Below are positions 54,477-63,256 of a stretch of DNA of 64,000 nucleotides, in pieces (within the stretch, counting starts at the first letter, position 1; each line of letters begins with the position of its first letter). Under the pieces are notes generated by a model. The model did no database searches. It had not been told where the DNA came from and worked only from the letters and a program-made list of their open reading frames with translations. Origin of the DNA: Alphaproteobacteria bacterium. Its GTDB lineage: Bacteria; Pseudomonadota; Alphaproteobacteria; MPNO01; UBA2964. Both the position numbers and the translations under genes were made by a program. The stretch covers positions 1 to 64,000 of the forward strand of contig WHUE01000004.1 of assembly GCA_009377375.1 (NCBI GenBank). Reading direction: 5' to 3'.

Positions 54477-54500
54477 GGGCGCGAAAGCACTTTCGCGCCC
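54477..54500. repeat. 24-bp inverted repeat between dnaK and TctC-like gene
   Basis: gggcgcgaaag-ca-ctttcgcgccc, 11-bp perfect arms, no U-run. Confidence 0.6.
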
Positions 54501-54627
54501 AGCCGTTAATACACCGTTTACGCTGTGCTTGCGCAACCCCGCCGCCGGTGAGACCATCCGCCATCGCAACCGGCCGCGCAAGAACGGCCGGGCCGGAATG
54601 GTTTCATGTCAGGGAAAGGGTTCTCAC

Positions 54628-55653
54628 ATGCGCATGTTTTCCACGATCGCCGCCGCGATCGCGCTGTCCGCAACAGCCGGCGCGGCCCAGGCCGCCGACG
54701 CGTTCTACGACGGCAAGACGGTCAAGCTGGTCAATTTCGGCGGCGCGGCGGGGTCCTATGCCATCTACACCCGCATCTTCGCCAACCATGTCGGCAAGCA
54801 CATTCCGGGCAAGCCGAACGTCGTGGTCGACTTCATGGGCGGCGGCGGCGGGCTGAAGGGGCAGAACTACCTCGCCAACGCGGCGCCCCGCGACGGGCTG
54901 TTCATCGGCATGCCCATGCCGTCGGCGATCACCGCGCCGCTCATCCATCCGAAAAACGCCCGGTTCGACCCGGCCAAGTTCAAGTGGTTCGGCAACCTCA
55001 CCCAGCTCCAGACCGGGCTCGGCGTGTGGAAGGCCACGACCAAGGTGCGCTCGATCGAGGACGCCAAGAAGACCGAGGTGGTCATCGGCTCCAGCGGCAA
55101 GACGTCGGAGCTCACCCTGACGCCGCAGCTTCTGAACTCCATCATCGGCACCAAGTTCAAGATCGTGCAGGGCTACAAGTCGCTCGGGCCGATCAACCTG
55201 GCGCTGGAGAAGGGGGAGGTTCAGGGCCGTTCGGGCGGCATGACCGCCTGGCATCCCCTGAAGCCGGAATGGTTCCAGCCGGAAAACAAGATCGCGTTCC
55301 TGACGCAGGTCGGCATGTCGCGCCATCCGGCGATCCCGGACGTGCCGCTGGTCACCGAGCTGACGACGAACGAGGACGACCGCCTGGTGCTGGAGCTGCT
55401 GTCGCGCTCCACCGTGCTCACCCGGCCGGTCGCCGGGCCGCCGGGCATGCCCAGCGAGCGGGTCGAGGTGATGCGCGCGGCGTTCGACGCCACGCTGAAG
55501 GATCCTGAGTTCGTCGCCGAGATGAAGAAGCGGCGGATGCAGATGATCAGCCCGATGACCTGGCAGGAGATCGACAAGTTCGTCGCCGAAACCCAGGCCA
55601 CCCCGGCCCACATCGTCAAGCGCTTCCAGGACGTCCTGGGGGTGAAGGGCTGA
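54628..55653 (+). CDS. Tripartite tricarboxylate transporter (TctC/Bug) substrate-binding protein
   Basis: Signal peptide then FYDGKTVKLVNFGGAAGSYAIYTRIFANHVGKHIPGKPNVVVDFMGGGGGLKGQNYLANAAPRDGLFIG. Confidence 0.82.
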   Translation: MRMFSTIAAAIALSATAGAAQAADAFYDGKTVKLVNFGGAAGSYAIYTRIFANHVGKHIPGKPNVVVDFMGGGGGLKGQNYLANAAPRDGLFIGMPMPSAITAPLIHPKNARFDPAKFKWFGNLTQLQTGLGVWKATTKVRSIEDAKKTEVVIGSSGKTSELTLTPQLLNSIIGTKFKIVQGYKSLGPINLALEKGEVQGRSGGMTAWHPLKPEWFQPENKIAFLTQVGMSRHPAIPDVPLVTELTTNEDDRLVLELLSRSTVLTRPVAGPPGMPSERVEVMRAAFDATLKDPEFVAEMKKRRMQMISPMTWQEIDKFVAETQATPAHIVKRFQDVLGVKG

Positions 55654-55788
55654 TCCCGGCCGCCTCACGCGCGGACACGCGAACATGAAGGCTCCGCTGG
55701 CGACGGCGGGGCCTTTTCCGTTCACCGCCCCGCAATCAGGCCGAAACGATCCCGGCCCGCATCGCCTCGCGTTCGATCCGCTCGCCCA

Positions 55789-56397
55789 TCACCCGCCCGG
55801 CGCGGGCGAATCGTCCGCCGCCGGGGCGGGCGCGACCACCAGCGCGTTGCGTATCTCGCGCTCTACCAGCGCGGACAGCGCCGGCATGTCCTCGTCCTCG
55901 AGATACTGAACCGGGACGATCCAGTTGAAGGTGGCGACGGTCACGCCGACATCCGTCCGCGCCATCTTGAGCCAGAACGTTCGGCGCAGGGATTCGCCGT
56001 CCTCCTCGCTTCGGGAGACGAGCGCGAACATCGCCTCCCCCGGACGATCCTCCATCGCGTCGAACGCGGCCTCCGAAGCATCGCTGCCTGCCTTCTGCGC
56101 CTCGAAGAGATCGTGCGCGGCCTGTTCGATGTCGACGGCCTCGCTGTCGCCGACCCCGTAGGCGATGAAGTCGACCCATAGCGTCCACCGATCGCGCCCC
56201 GGCTCGTTGAAGACGTCCCTGCCGGTCCCGTCCTCGTTCTCGCGCTCGCGCACCCAGCTCTCCGGAACGCGCAGGTAGATGCCGCCGCGGAGCGGCAGGA
56301 GCTTGAGACCGTCGGCGGGCGCAACACGGTCGAACTTGGTGGGCTCCGACTCCCAGTCGGTCTCGGCGACCAGCGTGCGCATGCTGGCCAGCAGCAT
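55789..56397 (-). CDS. Hypothetical protein; probable C-terminal half of a two-domain gene split at an in-frame UGA
   Basis: MLLASMRTLVAETDW...GGIYLRVPESW...RRTFWLKMARTDVGVTVATFNWIVPVQYLEDEDMPALSALVEREIRNALV; same frame as 56398..56904. Confidence 0.65.
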   Translation of the reverse strand: MLLASMRTLVAETDWESEPTKFDRVAPADGLKLLPLRGGIYLRVPESWVRERENEDGTGRDVFNEPGRDRWTLWVDFIAYGVGDSEAVDIEQAAHDLFEAQKAGSDASEAAFDAMEDRPGEAMFALVSRSEEDGESLRRTFWLKMARTDVGVTVATFNWIVPVQYLEDEDMPALSALVEREIRNALVVAPAPAADDSPAPGG

Positions 56398-56904
56398 TCA
56401 GCGAAAGTCCGGATCCGTGTTCGCCGGCGTGCGAAACCGGAACTCGACCACGCGGACATGATCTGGCGGCGCCACGTTTACGCGCCGCCAGATGTCGATC
56501 TCCGCCGTCACCTCCAGCTCGCCGGGCGCGCCGCCCTCGGTGCAGCCGTAATGGACGGTGAGACGTCCGTAATCCGGCTTTCCGTCCCCGTCGCGCACCG
56601 GGTTGACCAATTCCTCCGATGGCGGCGGGGCGGCGGGGTGGTTGAGATAGGACTCGAGCGCGTTGGCGCGGATCGCCTCCGGGTCCTCGAAGCAGGTCAG
56701 CTCCGTCGAGAACGTCGCGCCCGCGATTTCCGCCACCGCGAAGGTCGCCTCGGCGAGGTCCCGGCTTTCCACGCTCCAGTGCTTCGGCACCGGAATCCGC
56801 GCCGCGCCCAGGCCCAGCTCGACCCAGTGGCACGGGTACTGCTCGTATTCGTCGTCCGGTTCACCGCCTCCGGAATCCATCCTGCACTCTCCCCTGCAAT
56901 GCAA
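56398..56904 (-). CDS. Hypothetical protein; probable N-terminal half of the same split gene
   Basis: WVELGLGAARIPVPKHWSVESRD...EIDIWRRVNVAPPDHVRVVEFRFRTPANTDPDFR*, stop immediately followed by ATG. Confidence 0.65.
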   Translation of the reverse strand: MHCRGECRMDSGGGEPDDEYEQYPCHWVELGLGAARIPVPKHWSVESRDLAEATFAVAEIAGATFSTELTCFEDPEAIRANALESYLNHPAAPPPSEELVNPVRDGDGKPDYGRLTVHYGCTEGGAPGELEVTAEIDIWRRVNVAPPDHVRVVEFRFRTPANTDPDFR

Positions 56905-56996
56905 TCCCTGCGTGAAAGGAACAAAGGAGGAACAATCTAATTGCGGTTCGTGAGAGAATCCATCCCTTTTTGCCCCGGCTGTGAAATATTGGCCCC

Positions 56997-57878
56997 ATGA
57001 TCGTCTCCGCCTCCTACCGCACCGACATCCCAGCCTATTGGGGGCGCTGGTTCGCGCGCCGGCTGGCCGAGGGCGCGGCCGTCGTGCGCAACCCGTATGG
57101 CGGGCGGGACTACACCGTGTCGCTGCGGCGCGAGGACGTGGACGGGTTCGTGTTCTGGACCAAGAACGCCGCGCCCTTCGCCGAGATCCTGTCTAAGGTG
57201 GTGGCGAAGGGCCTTCCCTTCGTCGTCCAGTACACGGCGACCGGCTATCCGGCCGCGCTGGAGGACGCCGCGCCCGGCGCGGCGCGGAGCGTGGCGGAGA
57301 TGAAGCGGCTGCGCGATGCCTTCGGGCCGCGCGCCGTGGTCTGGCGTTACGACCCGGTGGTGGAGACGAGCCTGACGCCGCCCGCCTGGCATCGGGAGAA
57401 TTTCGCCCGCCTCGCCCGCGCGCTGCGCGGGACGGTGGACGAGGTCGTCGTCTCCTTCGCCCACCCCTACGCGAAGACCCGGCGCGGGCTCGACGCGGCG
57501 GCGGCCGCGCACGGGTTTTCCTGGCGCGACCCGGCGGCGGATGAGAAGCGCGCGCTGGCCCGCGACCTCGCCGCCATCGCCGCCGAACATGCCATGCGGC
57601 TCACCCTCTGTTCGCAGCCGGATTACCAGCCGGAAAGAGCTGTGGGCGCGGCCTGCATCGACGCCCGGCGGCTGTCGGATGTCGCCGGGCGGGAGATCGC
57701 GGCGCGGCGGAAGGGCAACCGGCCCGGCTGCCTCTGCGCCGAATCGCGGGATATCGGCGCCTACGACACCTGCCCGATGGGCTGCGTCTACTGCTATGCG
57801 GTGGGTTCGCGCGACGCCGCGCGCCGGGCCGTAGAGACGCAGGCCCCCAACCGCCCCGAAAAACGTCGGAAAATTTGA
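56997..57878 (+). CDS. DUF1848 family protein
   Basis: MIVSASYRTDIPAYWGRWFARRL...VSLRREDVDGFVFWTKNAAPF...GCLCAESRDIGAYDTCPMGCVYCYA. Confidence 0.9.
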   Translation: MIVSASYRTDIPAYWGRWFARRLAEGAAVVRNPYGGRDYTVSLRREDVDGFVFWTKNAAPFAEILSKVVAKGLPFVVQYTATGYPAALEDAAPGAARSVAEMKRLRDAFGPRAVVWRYDPVVETSLTPPAWHRENFARLARALRGTVDEVVVSFAHPYAKTRRGLDAAAAAHGFSWRDPAADEKRALARDLAAIAAEHAMRLTLCSQPDYQPERAVGAACIDARRLSDVAGREIAARRKGNRPGCLCAESRDIGAYDTCPMGCVYCYAVGSRDAARRAVETQAPNRPEKRRKI

Positions 57879-58008
57879 CACCGACGCGCGCCGCGCGCGC
57901 CATCCGCGAAGCACCGCAGATCGCCGGCATCCCGGCATTTCCGGCAACCCTCTGATATTCCACGAGAATCCGCAGGCGGTAAAATTCACCCGCGACCGGA
58001 CCCGCATC

Positions 58009-58024
58009 TGGCACGGAAATTGCT
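58009..58024 (+). promoter_or_regulatory. Sigma-54 (RpoN) -24/-12 promoter
   Basis: TGGCAC-GGAAA-TTGCT, exact match to TGGCAC-N5-TTGCW, 45 bp upstream of the CTERM protein ATG. Confidence 0.78.
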
Positions 58025-58068
58025 TCAACCATGGCAACGCCCTCTGGCCACTTCGGGAATGCGCAGCC

Positions 58069-58674
58069 ATGACGAAACTCGGCAGGTTTCTTGCCGTATC
58101 GGCGCTCGCCGCGCTGGCGGCCGGCGCCGCCAACGCCGCACCGATCACCTATGACGAGGCCATCGACGGCGATCTGACCCAGTTCATGTCGCTGACGCTG
58201 GACACCGGCGTCAACACGGTCACCGGCACGTTCAATTTCCTGCCGGGCGACAACGACAACGCCAGCATCGTGGTCGGCCCGGGCAAGCGGCTGGTCGGCG
58301 TGACGCTCGACATCCTCGGCTTTACGACCACCGGCACGCTGTCGCTGAGCGAGGCGCGTTTCGGCGGCGGGCTGTACGCGCTACCCAGTGTGACGGTCAT
58401 CAACGCGCTGGAGGCCACGCTGATCGAGCACGGCGTCACGCTCGCAACGTCGGCCTCGCTGGACCTGTTCAGCGGCGACCTAGCGGACGGCCGCTATCTC
58501 GGCGGCTTCACCGGCGGGATCGCCACCTCCGGCAGCGGCACGCTGGATGTCGCCTACCGCTGGACCTACGTTGTCGACGACGCGACCGCCGCGGTGCCGG
58601 CGCCGGCGAGTGGGCTGTTGCTGGCTGCGGGACTGGCCGGGCTGGGCCGCATACGGAAGCGCCGCCGGGCCTGA
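58069..58674 (+). CDS. VPxPA/PEP-CTERM sorting-domain secreted protein
   Basis: Signal peptide MTKLGRFLAVSALAALAAGAANAA; C-term VPAPASGLLLAAGLAGLGRIRKRRRA (motif, TM, basic cluster). Confidence 0.85.
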   Translation: MTKLGRFLAVSALAALAAGAANAAPITYDEAIDGDLTQFMSLTLDTGVNTVTGTFNFLPGDNDNASIVVGPGKRLVGVTLDILGFTTTGTLSLSEARFGGGLYALPSVTVINALEATLIEHGVTLATSASLDLFSGDLADGRYLGGFTGGIATSGSGTLDVAYRWTYVVDDATAAVPAPASGLLLAAGLAGLGRIRKRRRA

Positions 58675-58678
58675 CCCC

Positions 58679-59962
58679 TCACGCGTCCCGCGCGAGCCGC
58701 AGCCCGGTGAACTGCCAGCGCTGGTCCGGATAGAAGAAGTTGCGGTAGGTGATGCGCGCGTGGCCCGCCGGGGTGACGCAGGACGAGCCGCGCAGCGTCA
58801 TCTGGTTGGCCATGAACTTGCCGTTATATTCGCCGACCGCGCCGGCGGCGGGGCGGAAGCCGGGATAGGGCGCGTAGGCGCTCTGCGTCCATTCCCACAC
58901 GTCGCCGAGAAGCTGCGCTGGCCCGTCGCCGCCGTTTGCCGCCGCCGCGGGGTGCAGCCGGCCGGAGGCGAGGGTGTTGGCGTCGTCCTCGTCCACCCTC
59001 GCGGCGCGGGCGGCCAGCTCCCACTCGGCTTCCGTCGGCAGGCGCGCGCCGGCCCAGGCGGCGTAGGCGGCGGCCTCGTAGAAGCTCAGATGAGACACCG
59101 GCGCGGCCATGTCGACCGGCCTGAGCCCGCGCAGCGTGAACTCCGCCCAGGACCCGTCCTCCTGCCGGCGCCAGTAATACGGCGCCTCCCAGTCCTGCTC
59201 CCGCACCGCGGCCCAGCCGTCGGACAGCCAGTGTGCCACGGTCGCATAGCCGCCATCGGCCATGAAGTCGAGATATTCGGCGTTGGTGACGGGGCGCGAC
59301 GCGATCTCCGCGTCCTCCAGCCAGGTCCTGTGGTGCGGAAACTCGTTGTCGAAGCCGAACCCGTTGCCGTCATGGCCGATCTCCTGCACCCCGCCCTCGA
59401 CGCCGCACCAGCGCAGCGCCGGCGCCCCCGCCGGGCCTTCGGGCGGGGCTTCGTCGAGATAGGCCGGGTAAAGCGGATTGACCGAGAAGGCGTGCTTGAT
59501 GTCGGTCAGCGCCAGCTCCTGATGCTGCTGCTCGTGATGCAGCCCTAGCGTGAACAGCGGGACGATCTCCGCCCACTCCCCCTCCGTCGCTTCCGCGAGG
59601 AGGCGGGTCATCGCGTCGTCGACATGGGCGCGGTAGCCCATGATGTCGGCCAGAGGCGGGCGCGAGAGCATTCCGCGGGCGGGCCGCGCGTGGCGGTCGC
59701 CGACGGATTCGTAATACGAGTTGAACAGGTAGCTGTAGCGCGGGTGGTATTCGGCGTAGCCGGCGAGGCCGGGCTTGAGCAGGAAGGTCTCGAAGAACCA
59801 GGTGACGTGGGCGAGGTGCCATTTCGTCGGGCTGGCGTCGGCCATCGACTGGATCTGCTGGTCTTCCGCGCTCAGCCTGGCGGCGACGGCCTCGGTCGCA
59901 CCGCGCACCGCGTGATACAGCGCGGTCGCGGCCGCCCGGTCGCCTGTGGCGATGCTGTCCAT
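58679..59962 (-). CDS. egtB: Ergothioneine biosynthesis protein EgtB
   Basis: SPTKWHLAHVTWFFETFLLKPG...FNSYYESVGDRHARPARGMLSRP...LGLHHEQQHQELALTDIKHAF...FGE-sulfatase-like C-term. Confidence 0.93.
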   Translation of the reverse strand: MDSIATGDRAAATALYHAVRGATEAVAARLSAEDQQIQSMADASPTKWHLAHVTWFFETFLLKPGLAGYAEYHPRYSYLFNSYYESVGDRHARPARGMLSRPPLADIMGYRAHVDDAMTRLLAEATEGEWAEIVPLFTLGLHHEQQHQELALTDIKHAFSVNPLYPAYLDEAPPEGPAGAPALRWCGVEGGVQEIGHDGNGFGFDNEFPHHRTWLEDAEIASRPVTNAEYLDFMADGGYATVAHWLSDGWAAVREQDWEAPYYWRRQEDGSWAEFTLRGLRPVDMAAPVSHLSFYEAAAYAAWAGARLPTEAEWELAARAARVDEDDANTLASGRLHPAAAANGGDGPAQLLGDVWEWTQSAYAPYPGFRPAAGAVGEYNGKFMANQMTLRGSSCVTPAGHARITYRNFFYPDQRWQFTGLRLARDA

Positions 59963-60041
59963 GACTGCCCCCTCTTCGACGCCTGCCCCCACATATGGTG
60001 TCTCCGGCCGCCGCCCGGAACCCGCGGGCAGCGGCGGAACG

Positions 60042-60665
60042 TCATGCGGTTGTATCAACGGTGTGACCGCTCTCGGGCAGCGCCTTGGCGACGCCGACGC
60101 GGGCCGCGCGCAGCAGCCGGTCGTGGATGACGTAGCCATCCTCCATCACCTGCACGACGGTGCCCGGCGGGGCGTCGTTGGTCGGCACCTCGAACATGGC
60201 CTCGTGCAGGTCGTGGTTGAACTTCTCGCCCATCGGCGAGATGCGCTTGATGCCGTGGCGCTCCAGCGCGGCGAGCAGTTCCTTCTCCGTCAGATCGAGG
60301 CCTTCGGCCAGGGTCTTGCCGGCCTCGTCCTCGCGCAGCGACTGCGGCATCGAGTCGAGCGCGCGGCGCAGATTGTCGGCGACCGACAGCATGTCGCGGG
60401 CGAAGTGGGCGGCGGCGTACTTGGCCGCATCCTCGCGGTCCTTGCGGGCGCGGCGGACGACGTTCTCGTTTTCGGCCAGCGCGCGCAGCAGCCGGTCCTT
60501 GAGCACCGCCGCCTCGTCGGGGGCCTCCGCGGCGGCCTCTTCCGCCGGGTCCGCGGGCGCGGGATCGGCCTCGCGCGCGGCGGCGCCGTCATCCGCCGCG
60601 GCCGGCTCGGGCTGCGGCGCATCTTCCGGGGTTTCGCTCTCCGGTGTCTTCTTCTCGTCCGTCAT
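60042..60665 (-). CDS. grpE: Nucleotide exchange factor GrpE
   Basis: ENENVVRRARKDREDAAKYAAAHFARDMLSVADNLRRALDSMP...ISPMGEKFNHDLHEAMFEVPTNDAPPGTVVQVMEDGYVIHDRLLRAARVGVAK. Confidence 0.96.
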   Translation of the reverse strand: MTDEKKTPESETPEDAPQPEPAAADDGAAAREADPAPADPAEEAAAEAPDEAAVLKDRLLRALAENENVVRRARKDREDAAKYAAAHFARDMLSVADNLRRALDSMPQSLREDEAGKTLAEGLDLTEKELLAALERHGIKRISPMGEKFNHDLHEAMFEVPTNDAPPGTVVQVMEDGYVIHDRLLRAARVGVAKALPESGHTVDTTA

Positions 60666-60673
60666 GTCGTTCC

Positions 60674-61735
60674 TTAGGATTGGCCCATCAGCCGGCCGAC
60701 GACCTTCGCGGTGTAGTCGACGATGGGAATGATGCGGGCATAGTTGATGCGCGCCGGCCCGATGACGCCGATGGCGCCGACGATGTTGCCGCGCGCACCG
60801 GCGAAGGGCGCCGCGATCATCGCGCAGCCCGCCATGTTGAACAGGTTGTTCTGGGCGCCGATGTAGATCTGCACCCCGTCCGCCTCGCGCGTGCCCTCGA
60901 TCAGCCGCGCCATAAGGTCCTTGGTGTCCAGCGCGTCGAACAGCGCGCGCACGCGCTCCAGGTCGCCGAGCGCGCTGACGTCGTCGAGCAGCCGCGCATG
61001 GCCCTTGATGATCAGCGAGGCGGCGTCGCCGTCGCCCGACCAGGTGGCGAGCCCGGCCTCCACCAGCCCGGCCGTCAGCGCGTCGAGCTGCGCGCGGTGC
61101 TCCACGATCTCGTTCTGGATCTGGGCGCGCGCCTCGTCCAGCGTGCGGCCGGTGAGGCGGGCGTTGAGATAGTTGGTCGCCTGGGACAGTGCCGAGGGCG
61201 GGGTGCCGACCGGCAGGCGGACCACCCGGTTTTCCACCGCGCCTTCCTCCGACACCATGACCACCAGCGCGCGGCCGTCGCCGAGGCTGACGAATTCGAT
61301 ATGCCGCAGCGCCCGGTCGAACTTGGGCGCGACCACCAGCCCGGCGCAGCGCGACAGCCCGGACAGGGCGGTGGTCGCCTCTTCCAGCACCTCCTTCAGC
61401 GGCTTGCCGACGGCGGCGCACTGGGCCTCGATCTGCCGGCGCTCCTCGTCCGGCACGCTGCCGATTTCCAGCAGCCCGTCGACGAACAGCCGCAGCCCGG
61501 CATCGGTCGGCATGCGGCCGGCGGAGGTGTGTGGCGCATACAGCAGCCCCATCTCCTCCAGGTCGGCCATCACGTTGCGGATGGTGGCCGGCGACAGCGA
61601 TCCGTCGATGCGCCGCGCGAGCGTGCGGGAGCCGGTCGGCTCGCCGGTGTCGAGATAGGCCGTCACGATCTCGGCAAAGATCGTGCGCGAACGCTCGTTC
61701 AGCGCTCCGATCAGCCCATTTGGCGCGCGCTCCAT
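60674..61735 (-). CDS. hrcA: Heat-inducible transcription repressor HrcA
   Basis: [75 protein letters not shown]. Confidence 0.97.
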   Translation of the reverse strand: MERAPNGLIGALNERSRTIFAEIVTAYLDTGEPTGSRTLARRIDGSLSPATIRNVMADLEEMGLLYAPHTSAGRMPTDAGLRLFVDGLLEIGSVPDEERRQIEAQCAAVGKPLKEVLEEATTALSGLSRCAGLVVAPKFDRALRHIEFVSLGDGRALVVMVSEEGAVENRVVRLPVGTPPSALSQATNYLNARLTGRTLDEARAQIQNEIVEHRAQLDALTAGLVEAGLATWSGDGDAASLIIKGHARLLDDVSALGDLERVRALFDALDTKDLMARLIEGTREADGVQIYIGAQNNLFNMAGCAMIAAPFAGARGNIVGAIGVIGPARINYARIIPIVDYTAKVVGRLMGQS

Positions 61736-61872
61736 GACCTGTCCTCCGTGCCGGTCGAATGTAGTGAGCCCCCCCGGCGAGGTCAATGTGCGCTGGACGC
61801 GGCGGAGCCCGGGGGTTAGCTTCCGGCCACCGCGGAAAACCGCCAAGACATGTATCGAGAGGAACAGCCGAC

Positions 61873-62598
61873 ATGACCGAACGCCCCTCCGGCCGGGCCC
61901 GCGACGAGATGCGCGCCGTGACGCTCGAGCCCGGGTTCAGCCCCTATGCGGAGGGCTCCTGCATGGCCCGGTTCGGCAACACCCACGTGTTGTGCACCGC
62001 CTCCGTCGAGGAGCGCGTGCCGCCGTTCCTGCGCAACAGCGGCACCGGCTGGATCACGGCGGAGTACGGCATGCTGCCGCGCTCCACCCATACCCGCACG
62101 GACCGCGAGGCGGCGCGCGGCAAGCAGAGCGGCCGCACGCAGGAGATCCAGCGGCTGATCGGCCGGTCGCTCCGCGCCGTGACCCATCTGGGCGCGATGG
62201 GCGAGCGCCAGATCCGGCTCGACTGCGACGTGATCCAGGCCGACGGCGGCACCCGCACCGCGGCGATCACCGGAAGCTGGGTCGCACTGCGTCTCGCCTT
62301 CGAGAAGCTGGTGGCGGCCGGCGCGCTGGCCGGGGTGCCGATGACCGATTCGGTGGCCGCCGTCTCCTGCGGCATCCACCAGGGCCAGACGGTGCTGGAC
62401 CTCGACTACGCCGAGGACGGCAACGCCGAGGCCGACGCCAATTTCGTCATCACCGGGCGCGGCGGGCTGGTGGAGGTGCAGGGCACCGCCGAGGCGGAGC
62501 CGTTCGCGCGCGAGAAGTTCATCGAGCTGCTCGACCTGGCCGAGCTGGGCGTCAAGACGCTGACCGGGATGCAGCTTCTGGCGCTGAAGCGGCCCTGA
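61873..62598 (+). CDS. rph: Ribonuclease PH
   Basis: [77 protein letters not shown]. Confidence 0.98.
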   Translation: MTERPSGRARDEMRAVTLEPGFSPYAEGSCMARFGNTHVLCTASVEERVPPFLRNSGTGWITAEYGMLPRSTHTRTDREAARGKQSGRTQEIQRLIGRSLRAVTHLGAMGERQIRLDCDVIQADGGTRTAAITGSWVALRLAFEKLVAAGALAGVPMTDSVAAVSCGIHQGQTVLDLDYAEDGNAEADANFVITGRGGLVEVQGTAEAEPFAREKFIELLDLAELGVKTLTGMQLLALKRP

Positions 62599-62609
62599 CG
62601 CGCGGTCCC

Positions 62610-63215
62610 GTGGGCAGCGCGCGCAAATTCGGCGGCGGCAGGCTGGTGATCGCCAGCCACAACCCCGGCAAGTGCCGCGAGATCGCGGCGCTGCTGGCGC
62701 CCTGGGACGCCGAGATCGTCTCGGCCGCCGCGCTGGGGCTGGCGGAGCCGGAAGAGACCGGGGCGACCTTCGCCGCCAATGCCGCGCTGAAGGCCCGCGA
62801 AGCGTCGAAAGCCTCCGGCCTGCCAGCCCTGGCCGACGATTCCGGGCTGGCGGTGACCGCGCTGGACGGCGCGCCCGGCATCTATTCCGCACGCTGGGGC
62901 GGGGCGGAGAAGGATTTCGATGCCGCGATGGCGCGGGTGAACTGCGAGCTCGGCGAGGCGGCCGACCGCACGGCCCGCTTCGTCTGCGCCCTGTCGCTGT
63001 GCTGGCCCGACGGCCATGCCGAGACCGTAGAGGGGCTGGTGGAGGGCGCGCTGGTCTGGCCGCCGCGCGGGACGCAGGGCTTCGGCTACGACCCGATCTT
63101 CGTGGCGCGGGGCCATACGGAAACCTTCGGCGAGATGGACCCGGACGCCAAGCATGCGATCAGCCACCGCGCCGACGCGTTCCGCAAGCTTGTCGCCGTC
63201 TGCTTCGCGGCCTAA
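62610..63215 (+). CDS. rdgB: XTP/dITP pyrophosphatase (RdgB/HAM1)
   Basis: GTG start; [21 protein letters not shown]...[23 protein letters not shown]...[20 protein letters not shown]. Confidence 0.95.
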   Translation: MGSARKFGGGRLVIASHNPGKCREIAALLAPWDAEIVSAAALGLAEPEETGATFAANAALKAREASKASGLPALADDSGLAVTALDGAPGIYSARWGGAEKDFDAAMARVNCELGEAADRTARFVCALSLCWPDGHAETVEGLVEGALVWPPRGTQGFGYDPIFVARGHTETFGEMDPDAKHAISHRADAFRKLVAVCFAA

Positions 63216-63256
63216 CTGGCGTTAAACCGGCCGCACAAGGCCGCTTCGGTACCGGA

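Noticed and set aside
61736-61872. CIRCE element between hrcA and rph
   Set aside because: No TTAGCACTC-N9-GAGTGCTAA repeat seen
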